Of a DNA stretch of 64,000 nt, positions 43,953 through 50,893 are shown one piece after another. Under the pieces are notes generated by a model, which searched no databases, was not told the DNA's origin, and saw nothing but the letters and a program-made list of their open reading frames with translations. Source of the DNA: JAVBLF01 sp031553675 (GTDB lineage Bacteria > Bacillota > Clostridia > Christensenellales > CALWSW01). The stretch is taken from contig JAVBLF010000023.1 of NCBI GenBank assembly GCA_031553675.1, positions 6,262-70,261 on the forward strand, written 5' to 3'. Positions within the stretch are counted from its first letter, which is position 1; each line of letters opens with the position of its first letter. The position numbers were made by a program, and so were the translations under genes.

Positions 43953-44945
43953 TCACAGCTCCTGTACTTCGTATACCGGAATCGGATCGCGCTGTAGGAA
44001 AGCCGTCATGCAGTGGATTGCGCCCGCTGCCACGCGGATGTTGTCCACCGTGACCTCGATGCATTCGACGCCCGCCGATTCGAGCAGGGCCTTTGTCTTG
44101 GGGCAGCCCTTGCACATGACGATCTTGCCCGGTTCAAGCGCGACGAAGTTGGCCGCGTAGATCACCTCTTCGACCGGCAGTTCGAGGATGCGGAAGCCGC
44201 GTTTTTTGAAGGTCAGGTAGACGTGTTCCGGCACGACGTCGAGGTTAAGCAGCACGACGTCGAGGTCGGCGACCGCGATCATGCCGTCGAGGTGGATGTC
44301 GTTGTGGGGGAGGTCGACGCGGATGATGTTCTTGACACCCTGGTTGCGCAGTTCATCTTCCATCTGGCGCACACCCGCTTCGTTGGAGCGCGTGCCTTTT
44401 CCGAGCAGGGCGGTTTCGCGGTCGATCCAGAGCAGGCAGGCGCCCTCGAAGGTTCCGGTGCCCGTGACGGTCTTGGCGATCGGCGCGCCGATCTTGCCGA
44501 GCTTCATGGTGGCAGCTTTGACTTCGGGGGAGCGCACTTTGACGCCCATGCGGTTGATGATCGGGCCGTTGGGCGAGCCGCTCACGATGTCGCGGCAGAA
44601 GATCATGTTGGGCGTATCGAGACGGACGTCTTCGGCATCGACAAGCACGACCTCGACGCCGTTGTCTTCGTAGACTTTCTTGATGGCGTCAAATTCGACG
44701 CGCATGGCTTCCGGGTCGAGCGGGCCACAAAGGCTGTATTCGCGCGGGTCGCCCTGGAGGTCTTCGATCTCCTTGCCCGGGCGGTGCATCAGGACCTTGC
44801 GCAGCTTTCCGATCTCGCTGTCGACATACCAAGTGCCGCCCCACACCGAGGGCATATCTTCGGCAAAGCTCGATTTGTTGACCTGGTTTTTCTCGAGAAA
44901 GACGAGCTGGAGTTCCTTTTCGGACATGTTGCTGGCGTTCCGCAT
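43953..44945 (-). CDS. Amidinotransferase/arginine deiminase-family protein
   Basis: 330 residues of the pentein fold (COG1834-like, related to dimethylarginine dimethylaminohydrolase). Visible: NMIFCRDI with the substrate-binding Arg118-Asp119, FEGACLLWID, His218 in HNDIHLDGMIAVADLD, and the nucleophile Cys312 in GAIHCMTAFLQRD. In relatives the second block is EGGD; here it is EGAC (167-170), replacing the acidic residue. So it likely acts on a guanidino or amidino compound by a Cys-amidino intermediate, either as hydrolase or transferase, but the substrate is unclear. First gene of the liv-type operon; a promoter lies about 250 bp upstream. Confidence 0.85.
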   Translation of the reverse strand: MRNASNMSEKELQLVFLEKNQVNKSSFAEDMPSVWGGTWYVDSEIGKLRKVLMHRPGKEIEDLQGDPREYSLCGPLDPEAMRVEFDAIKKVYEDNGVEVVLVDAEDVRLDTPNMIFCRDIVSGSPNGPIINRMGVKVRSPEVKAATMKLGKIGAPIAKTVTGTGTFEGACLLWIDRETALLGKGTRSNEAGVRQMEDELRNQGVKNIIRVDLPHNDIHLDGMIAVADLDVVLLNLDVVPEHVYLTFKKRGFRILELPVEEVIYAANFVALEPGKIVMCKGCPKTKALLESAGVECIEVTVDNIRVAAGAIHCMTAFLQRDPIPVYEVQEL

Positions 44946-45188
44946 AACTACCTCCTGAAAGTTGTGAAAGCCGCATGCGCCGGAAAAGCGAGATCGCGTG
45001 TGAGGAAGTCGCGTCTACCATAACAGAAAGGGTCGCTCGATTCGTCACATGTGGAGGATCTCACTTGGCCGGCAAAGCAGAGGCTTGGGTTCCGAATGGC
45101 GATACTGCTGAAAATCTTGCTTCGGTCTGCGGTTCGTTGGCTTGGAAATGATGCATGAGAAGGGGATTCGGGTTGTTTTATACAAATC

Positions 45189-45217
45189 ATTATACACGAA
45201 GGATTCGGCAAAAACAA
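45189..45217 (-). promoter_or_regulatory. Promoter of the amidinotransferase-liv operon
   Basis: On the minus strand TTGTTT (45217-45212), 17-bp spacer, TATAAT (45194-45189). The transcript would carry a leader of about 240 nt (44946-45180). I see no known riboswitch in it, but its length leaves room for one. Confidence 0.7.
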
Positions 45218-45286
45218 GCAGCAGGGAGAGGGATATGATGGAAAATATCACGAATTGCGGAAAAATGAACCGCTTCACACCGCGGA

Positions 45287-45316
45287 TTGACGCTGGTCGG
45301 CCCACATGATATCATG
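45287..45316 (+). promoter_or_regulatory. lacI-type gene promoter with palindrome
   Basis: TTGACG (45287-45292), 17-bp spacer, TATCAT (45310-45315). The -10 lies inside the perfect 12-bp palindrome CATGATATCATG (45305-45316), which may be an operator for autoregulation. Confidence 0.7.
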
Positions 45317-45373
45317 AATGCAAATTGTTCGATGGGCAATCGTCGCGATTCCATACAGAAGGGCTTGGATGAT

Positions 45374-46411
45374 ATGCGAAAAGCCACCATGCGCGATGTC
45401 GCGCAACGCGCGGGGGTTTCGGTCGGGACCGTGTCCAAGTACATGAATGCGCCCGCACACGTCAACGAGAGAAACCGCGCGCAGATCCGTGTTGCGATCG
45501 AGGAACTCCGCTATACGCCCAACGCGCTTGCCAAAAAATTGGCGAGCGGTAAGAGCAGCACCATCTTGCTGTATATGCTCTTCGAATCGGAGATCGGCGA
45601 ATCGACATGGCTACACCACCTTCCCTTGGTGCGTGCGTTCAACCGTGTACTCGATCGGACTGGTTTCAGCCTCCAGGTGAAAATTGGCTCCGTCTCGCGC
45701 CCCGATGCTTCGCGTGCGTATCTGTCAACTTTGATCGACGAACACAGCATCGACGGCGTGGCGCTTTTTTCCTCGTGGGAAACCGATCCATGCCTTCTGG
45801 ACATCTTGGCGATGCGCCGCTTTCCCTTTGTGCTGATCGACAACCACGCCGCCACGCTGTCCAACAGGCAAATATACTTCGACAACGCTTCCATGGTGGA
45901 CGAGATGATGGGGCGGCTCTATGCGCTGGGGCACCGCGAGATCGGTTTTTTGCGCGCCGGTTGCGCACAGCAGCACATGATCGACCGCGTGCGGGGGTAT
46001 CGGAGCTTTGCAGAGGCGCACGGGATCGAATCCGAACGCTTCATGGTGACGGGGGAATATACGGTCGAGAGCGGGTATGCCTGCATGAACGCGTTGATCG
46101 ACACCGGAATGCTCCCCACCGCGCTGATCGGCGGCAACGACAACATGGCCGCCGGCGCCTGCAACGCCGCGATCGACCGCGGACTCCGCATTCCGGAAGA
46201 CCTGTCGCTTATGGGCATCGACAACAGCATCGTCGCCCGCGCGACGCGGCCTTCGCTTGCGACAGTCGCTCCGCCGACGGACAAAATGGGCGTCGCGGCC
46301 ATCGAAAGCCTGATCGCCTTGATCGAAGGCCGGATCGATGAGATCCCCAACCAAGTCCTGCCGTGTACCTTCGTCGAGGGGCGATCGGTCGGGCCGCCCC
46401 GAAAGCGTTAG
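45374..46411 (+). CDS. LacI family transcriptional regulator
   Basis: 345 residues. N-terminal LacI helix-turn-helix (MRDVAQRAGVSVGTVSKYMN) with hinge region ALAKKLASG. The sugar-binding core has FVLIDNHAATLSNRQIYFDN, LGHREIGFLRAGCA, GGNDNMAAGACNAAIDRGLRIPEDLSLMGIDNS and the C-terminal FVEGRSVGPP. It most likely represses the sugar cluster at 46.4-50.8 kb in response to a sugar or its phosphate. The stop overlaps that of the convergent cupin gene. An AGAAGGG sequence 9 bp upstream supports the chosen ATG. Confidence 0.92.
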   Translation: MRKATMRDVAQRAGVSVGTVSKYMNAPAHVNERNRAQIRVAIEELRYTPNALAKKLASGKSSTILLYMLFESEIGESTWLHHLPLVRAFNRVLDRTGFSLQVKIGSVSRPDASRAYLSTLIDEHSIDGVALFSSWETDPCLLDILAMRRFPFVLIDNHAATLSNRQIYFDNASMVDEMMGRLYALGHREIGFLRAGCAQQHMIDRVRGYRSFAEAHGIESERFMVTGEYTVESGYACMNALIDTGMLPTALIGGNDNMAAGACNAAIDRGLRIPEDLSLMGIDNSIVARATRPSLATVAPPTDKMGVAAIESLIALIEGRIDEIPNQVLPCTFVEGRSVGPPRKR

Positions 46412-46899
46412 CGGTCGGGCGCTTCCAGCGACACAGGGCCGCCCGCGATCGCGCGCCATTCGGTGGGCTCGTCCGCGTAGCAGTGCGCCAGGTAAAAGTA
46501 GCGCGTCGGACGGGACAGACCGCGCGCCGCGCTGTGCCACACGCCGCGATCCAGAACGGCGAGCATGCCGGGCGGCAGCGTCACGGCGACGACATCGTCC
46601 GCGTGGGGGCCTTCGTCGCCCGCCACCGACAGCAAAAACGCGATCGGCTCCTCGGCGCCAAAGAGCGCTTCCTGGGTGTGAAAATGGCGCTCCATCGCGT
46701 CGAAACGGGCCGGAAGTGCATCCCCGATCGTCATGCCCAGGCTGGCCGGCGTGTCGATCACGGGCAGGTCGGTGTGGGCGTCTTTGTACCCGTCGCCGGC
46801 GCCAAAGTTGACCTTTCGACCGCCGTCAGTGGGCGCTGTCATGTCGATGAGGGCGCCGTAGCGCGCGAACTCGATCGAAGTGATCGGCTGCAGAATCAT
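46408..46899 (-). CDS. AllA-like cupin (ureidoglycolate lyase fold)
   Basis: 163 residues. The ureidoglycolate-lyase-type cupin pattern is visible: FARYGALIDM near the N terminus, MERHFHTQEALFGAEEPI (compare the E-R-H-P-x-x-x-Q-A-F block of AllA), and GVWHSAARGL near the C terminus. In AllA the His-containing segments build the active site. But there are no purine-degradation genes here; it shares an operon with a PfkB kinase in a LacI-controlled sugar cluster, so a sugar or sugar-acid isomerase or lyase role is more likely. It starts 13 bp after the kinase stop, downstream in the minus-strand direction. Confidence 0.7.
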   Translation of the reverse strand: MILQPITSIEFARYGALIDMTAPTDGGRKVNFGAGDGYKDAHTDLPVIDTPASLGMTIGDALPARFDAMERHFHTQEALFGAEEPIAFLLSVAGDEGPHADDVVAVTLPPGMLAVLDRGVWHSAARGLSRPTRYFYLAHCYADEPTEWRAIAGGPVSLEAPDR

Positions 46900-46912
46900 G
46901 CGGATTCCCCCC

Positions 46913-47875
46913 CTACTTGACGAGTTCGGCGTAGCGGGCGCGATCGCCGCCCATCGCCTCGATGAAGTCCAAGACCGCCGCCGCGCCTGCCGCGCCATAG
47001 CGGGCCCCCAGGCCGGATACCGCCCGCGCCGCGGCATAATTCGCAAACTCGGCACAGATGTGCAAGTCGTCTGTGCGCGTGAAGGCGAAGAGGAAGGACG
47101 CGCAAAAGGTATCGCCTGCGCCCGTCACATCGACGACCGGTACGCTGAGACCGGGCAGCGAAAACGCGTCGCCCCGCGTTAGTACGCGGCAGCCTTTGTC
47201 GGCCCGCGTGACGACGACCGTCCGGATCCCACGACCAAAGAGCTGCGAGATCCACACGCTTTCGGTTTTTCCCTTGGTCAGGCGGGCAAAACCGCGTTCA
47301 TTCAAAAAGAGCGTGTCGATCCGGTCGAAAAGCCAGTCGTCCGCTTCCGATATGTCTGCGACGTCCAGATCGCACCAGAAGCGGCATCCCGCCGCGATCG
47401 CCTCGTCGAGTATCTCCTTCGCGCCGCGTTCCCCGCAACGGATCGGCTTGATCTCGCAAAACGTCGAATAGATCACGCGCGATGCGACGATCGCTTCGAG
47501 TGTTTCGGGTGTGATCTCCATGTGTTGCAGGTTGAGCGTCGGGATGAAAACGGTATGCTCGCCCTCGGCCAGGATGATGATCGTTTTGGAATCGGGCAGG
47601 CTATCGTCGCGCACCATATGACGGATGTCCAGACCGGCCTCTTCCAGCCCCTTGCACAGCCTCTGCGTGATCGCGCCGCCATTGAGCACCGTCATAAAAC
47701 ATGCCGGCATGTCGTAGGCAGCGTAGACGCAGGCTGCGTTCGCGATCATGCCGCCCATCTGCGTCGGCAGGGTTTGGACGATCACTTTGTCGGCGAGCGA
47801 GGGAAAGACATCGGCGCTGTAATACTCGTCGAGACTGACATCGCCGATGAAGAACACTTTTGGAAACCGCTCCAT
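46913..47875 (-). CDS. PfkB family carbohydrate kinase
   Basis: 320 residues. N-terminal KVFFIGDVSLDEYY, the conserved Gly-rich TQMGGMIANAACVYA, and the C-terminal catalytic/anion-hole motif VVDVTGAGDTFCASFLFAF with the base Asp. So it is an active-looking ribokinase-group enzyme, transferring phosphate from ATP to a sugar or related alcohol. Divergent from the BtpA-like gene across 97 bp with overlapping control sites. The second kinase at 49897-50820 has a changed motif, so this one is probably the working kinase of the cluster. Confidence 0.88.
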   Translation of the reverse strand: MERFPKVFFIGDVSLDEYYSADVFPSLADKVIVQTLPTQMGGMIANAACVYAAYDMPACFMTVLNGGAITQRLCKGLEEAGLDIRHMVRDDSLPDSKTIIILAEGEHTVFIPTLNLQHMEITPETLEAIVASRVIYSTFCEIKPIRCGERGAKEILDEAIAAGCRFWCDLDVADISEADDWLFDRIDTLFLNERGFARLTKGKTESVWISQLFGRGIRTVVVTRADKGCRVLTRGDAFSLPGLSVPVVDVTGAGDTFCASFLFAFTRTDDLHICAEFANYAAARAVSGLGARYGAAGAAAVLDFIEAMGGDRARYAELVK

Positions 47876-47904
47876 GTAGCAACACCCCCTATGTCATTTT
47901 CCCA

Positions 47905-47940
47905 ATTGTAAACGTTCATTGGTCAATTTGCAAACCAATG
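47905..47940. promoter_or_regulatory. Divergent control region with LacI-like operators
   Basis: Minus-strand promoter TTGCAA (47933-47928), 17-bp spacer, TACAAT (47910-47905). Overlapping the -10 is TGTAAACGTTCA (47907-47918), close to the LacI-type operator pattern centred on CG. The -35 sits in the inverted repeat CATTGGT/ACCAATG (47917-47923 and 47934-47940). Either is a plausible site for the LacI-type regulator 1.5 kb away. Confidence 0.6.
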
Positions 47941-47972
47941 TTGCCAAAAATATGCGAAAAGGGAGGCGTACC

Positions 47973-48737
47973 ATGCAGGCAAAACACAATCATAGCGAGG
48001 CATTTCGCACGGCTTTTTCGGTGGACAAGCCGATACTGGGCATGCTCCACCTCATGGGAGACGGCGATCGGGATGTGTTCGATCGCGCCAAACGCGAGAT
48101 CGATCTTTTGTTCGAAAACGGCGTCGATGCCGTCGTCGTCGAAAACTACTTCGGAACCCCCGATCAGATGGCGCAAGTGCTCGCCTACTTGCAAGCACAG
48201 CGGCCCATCCCGATCTACGGCGTCAACGTGTTGGATGACGACGAAAAGGGCTTTGCCTACGCCGCGCGTTACGGCGCGTCCTTTCTCCAGCTCGACTCGG
48301 TGGCGGGGCATCTGCCGCCGGACGAGGACGCGCGTTTTGCCGAAACGCTTGCCGCGTGGCGGGCGTCGACGTCGGCTGTGCTGCTCGGCGGCGTGCGATT
48401 CAAGTACCAGCCGGTGCTGTCCGGCCGCAGCGTCGAGGAAGACTTGCGTCTGGGAATGGAGCGCTGCGACGCCATCGTCGTCACGGGGGAGGGCACGGGC
48501 ATGGACACCCCGATCGAGAAGATCGAAGCCTTTCGCGTCGTGATCGGCGATTTCCCGCTGATCGTGGGAGCCGGAACGACGCCGGCGTCCTGCGCCGAGC
48601 AGCTCGCGATCGCGGACGGCGCGATCGTCGGCTCTTATTTCAAACGCGCCCACCAAGCCAAGGACGAGATCGAAGCGTCGCACGTCCGCGCCTACATGGA
48701 GGTCGCCCGCCAGGTGCGCGCGGGGAGCCGATCATGA
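47973..48737 (+). CDS. BtpA/SgcQ family TIM-barrel protein
   Basis: 254 residues from the ATG behind GGGAGG. BtpA family: KPILGMLHLMGDGDRDVFDR, GVDAVVVENYFGTPDQMAQV, IYGVNVLDDDEKGFAYAARY, LLGGVRFKYQPV, DAIVVTGEGTGMDTPIEKIE, FPLIVGAGTTPASCAEQLAI, DGAIVGSYFKRA. The barrel and the C-terminal Gly-rich phosphate-binding loops suggest a sugar-phosphate substrate. E. coli SgcQ lies in a sugar PTS cluster and its role is not established. BtpA itself was named for photosystem I biogenesis in cyanobacteria, which cannot apply here. It overlaps the next gene by ATGA. Confidence 0.85.
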   Translation: MQAKHNHSEAFRTAFSVDKPILGMLHLMGDGDRDVFDRAKREIDLLFENGVDAVVVENYFGTPDQMAQVLAYLQAQRPIPIYGVNVLDDDEKGFAYAARYGASFLQLDSVAGHLPPDEDARFAETLAAWRASTSAVLLGGVRFKYQPVLSGRSVEEDLRLGMERCDAIVVTGEGTGMDTPIEKIEAFRVVIGDFPLIVGAGTTPASCAEQLAIADGAIVGSYFKRAHQAKDEIEASHVRAYMEVARQVRAGSRS

Positions 48738-49900
48738 CCCGCCCGCGCCAGTACGTCAGCCTGAAAGAAGGCTTTTTCGCTTCCGAAGCCGCCTGGCTCG
48801 CTGCGATGGAGCGCTTCGGCCTCACAGGTTGCGAGCTCTACATGGACGACGTGTTGCCGCGCGACGAAGCTTTGCACCTCTCCGCAGACGATCGCGCATC
48901 GCTCCGACGGCGTGGCGTCAAACGCCTCCACGCGTCATACTGGGCGTGGCCGACGGCTTTTTTCACGAAGAACCGCTACGCGGAGCTCTTGTCGCGCATG
49001 GGCGGGCGTGAAGCCGTGGCTGCTTACTTCGGCGACGAGACGGGGGCGCAGATCTGGCAGCGCTGGGCCGATGAATATGCGTTGGCCTGTGAGCTGCGCG
49101 CCGATGCCTTCACCTTCCACCTGATCGACTACGCGCCGATCGACGGCCGCTGGGCTTTCTCCCAGACGAGGGACGAGATCCTCCAAGCGATGATCTACCT
49201 GATCCAGCACTTTCTCTGTGAGCTTGGCGAACGCGGCCTGCTCCATGCCGACGCGCCGCACATCGAGCTCGAAAACGCGGGCTGGGGGCTGGAGTACGGT
49301 GCGCAGACGGCAGACGACTTCAAGCGGGTTTTCGCCCAGCTCGACGACCCCTTCGACCGCGTGCGCATCGGCTGGGACATTAACCACCTGCTGCACGCGA
49401 TCGGACGCGACGAAGCGGGCCAGGCACGCTTTTTCCTACCCACGCGCGAAATTTCACCCGCCATGGCGACACTCGAACGCGACTTGGGCGGCGATCCGGC
49501 GGCCTTTGCGCAGGCATGGATCGAACACAACCTGCTCGATGCCGCGTTGGCCCCGCGCGTCGGATCGATCCACCTGTCCGACTGCGCGCCCAAGCGGGTC
49601 AACTACTTCGAAAACGGCTGTTTCGTTTCGCCGTATTTCGAAATCCAGGACGCGCTGCCCGACGACGAAGCCCGCGAAGCCTACGGCGTGGATGTCGTTT
49701 TGACCCATTACGATTCCCACCTTCCGCTCGGTGAGGGCATGCTGTCGCCCAAGGGCATGCGCGCGCTCGTTGAACGCCTCTGCCGGGCCGATCCGGAATT
49801 CGCCATCCTGCACGAACTGAAGAACAGCGTCGATCAAGGCGCGGCTCTCGCTCTGCAACTCGAACGTCTTTGGAACGCCGATGAGGAGGTGGACGCTTGA
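48734..49900 (+). CDS. Xylose isomerase-like TIM-barrel protein
   Basis: 388 residues, coupled to the BtpA-like gene (ATGA) and to the following kinase (ATGA). Looks like an AP-endonuclease-family-2/xylose isomerase-like barrel: FGLTGCELYMDD, RLHASYWAWPTAF, ADAFTFHLIDYAPI, HIELENAGWGLEYGAQTADD (metal-ligand Glu likely), VRIGWDINHLLHA (Asp and His ligands), VGSIHLSDCAP, and a final Glu in ILHELKNSVD. These four acidic/His positions fit the metal site of sugar epimerases such as IolE/IolI types. It is longer than most (about 280-300), with insertions after residue 80 and 230. It probably isomerises or epimerises the sugar of the cluster. Confidence 0.75.
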   Translation: MTRPRQYVSLKEGFFASEAAWLAAMERFGLTGCELYMDDVLPRDEALHLSADDRASLRRRGVKRLHASYWAWPTAFFTKNRYAELLSRMGGREAVAAYFGDETGAQIWQRWADEYALACELRADAFTFHLIDYAPIDGRWAFSQTRDEILQAMIYLIQHFLCELGERGLLHADAPHIELENAGWGLEYGAQTADDFKRVFAQLDDPFDRVRIGWDINHLLHAIGRDEAGQARFFLPTREISPAMATLERDLGGDPAAFAQAWIEHNLLDAALAPRVGSIHLSDCAPKRVNYFENGCFVSPYFEIQDALPDDEAREAYGVDVVLTHYDSHLPLGEGMLSPKGMRALVERLCRADPEFAILHELKNSVDQGAALALQLERLWNADEEVDA

Positions 49901-50820
49901 AATACATCATCGCGGGCCCGACGATCGTCAACGACGTCGTGTACGCCGACGGATCGCGCGTGGACGGCATGACGGGCGGCGCGGTCTTCTGCGCGGCTGG
50001 CTTGGCGCTTTGGTCCGACAGCATCCTGTATGTGTCGAACGTGGGTCCGGATTTTGAAAGCTACTACGGCCGCTTCATGGATGCCTATGGCTTTTCGCGC
50101 GCCGGACTTCGCTTTGCGCTGCCCTACACGAACCACACGACGCTCGTCTACCGTCCGGATGGCCTGCACGACGAGATCTCGGTCTTTTCGCCGGATGTCG
50201 AGGCGGAGATCGACCGGCTCGAACCGATCACGGCGCGGCAAGTCGCCGAGGCTTGCGCGGACGACACCGTCGGCATTTACGTCGAGGCGCGGGAATCGAG
50301 CGCGTTTTGGGACGATCTGCCTCTGATCCGCGAGGCCACGGATGCCAAGCTGCTGTGGGAACTGCCGACCTCCGCCGCGACGGAGCCCCAACGCCGCGCC
50401 GCCACGCTGGCTGTGCTGCCGAAATGCGACCTGTTCTCGCTGAACTTGATGGAAGCCAGGATCCTGTTTCGCCAAGAGGACGAAGCGGGCGTCGCGCGGG
50501 TGATCCGCGAAATGGGCCTCCGCTGCTATCTGCGCCTGGGCGCGCGGGGTTCGCGCGTCGTCGCGCCGGAGGGAGACGCCTTTGTCCCCAGCGTGACGGT
50601 CGGGCCGATCGTCGATGCGACGGGTTGCGGAAACGCCTCGACCGCAGCGGCGCTTTACGGCTTTTGCGAAGGCTTTGAGCCCCGAAAGACCGCGGCGATC
50701 GCCAACCTTTCGGCGGCCTACACACTGCTCCAAGTCGGCCCTTGTCCCGCCGTCGCGCCCGAAATGCGCCTGGACGCAGAGCGCCGCCTCGACGCGCTCT
50801 GTTCGGAGCCGAGCCGCTGA
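49897..50820 (+). CDS. PfkB family protein with altered catalytic motif
   Basis: 307 residues, PfkB/ribokinase fold: MKYIIAGPTIVNDVVYADG, GMTGGAVFCAAGLALW, LFSLNLMEARILF, YLRLGARGSRVVAPEGD. The usual D-T-x-G-A-G-D motif is VDATGCGNASTAAAL, so the catalytic base Asp is replaced by Asn and the anion hole is Gly-Cys-Gly. Related GCGN variants exist among PfkB-like proteins, and their activity is unclear. Overlaps the preceding gene by 4 bp. With a normal PfkB gene in the same cluster, this may be a regulatory or differently acting member. A strong terminator ends the operon. Confidence 0.85.
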   Translation: MKYIIAGPTIVNDVVYADGSRVDGMTGGAVFCAAGLALWSDSILYVSNVGPDFESYYGRFMDAYGFSRAGLRFALPYTNHTTLVYRPDGLHDEISVFSPDVEAEIDRLEPITARQVAEACADDTVGIYVEARESSAFWDDLPLIREATDAKLLWELPTSAATEPQRRAATLAVLPKCDLFSLNLMEARILFRQEDEAGVARVIREMGLRCYLRLGARGSRVVAPEGDAFVPSVTVGPIVDATGCGNASTAAALYGFCEGFEPRKTAAIANLSAAYTLLQVGPCPAVAPEMRLDAERRLDALCSEPSR

Positions 50821-50833
50821 TTTCGCAGCACAA

Positions 50834-50867
50834 AAAAGCGCCTGGACGATCGTGTCCAGGCGCTTTT
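50834..50867. terminator. Bidirectional terminator of the sugar cluster
   Basis: AAAAGCGCCTGGAC pairs with GTCCAGGCGCTTTT. It serves the plus-strand operon and the convergent secreted-protein gene. Confidence 0.92.
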
Positions 50868-50893
50868 GCGTACTGGCGAGAATCGTGTCTCGC

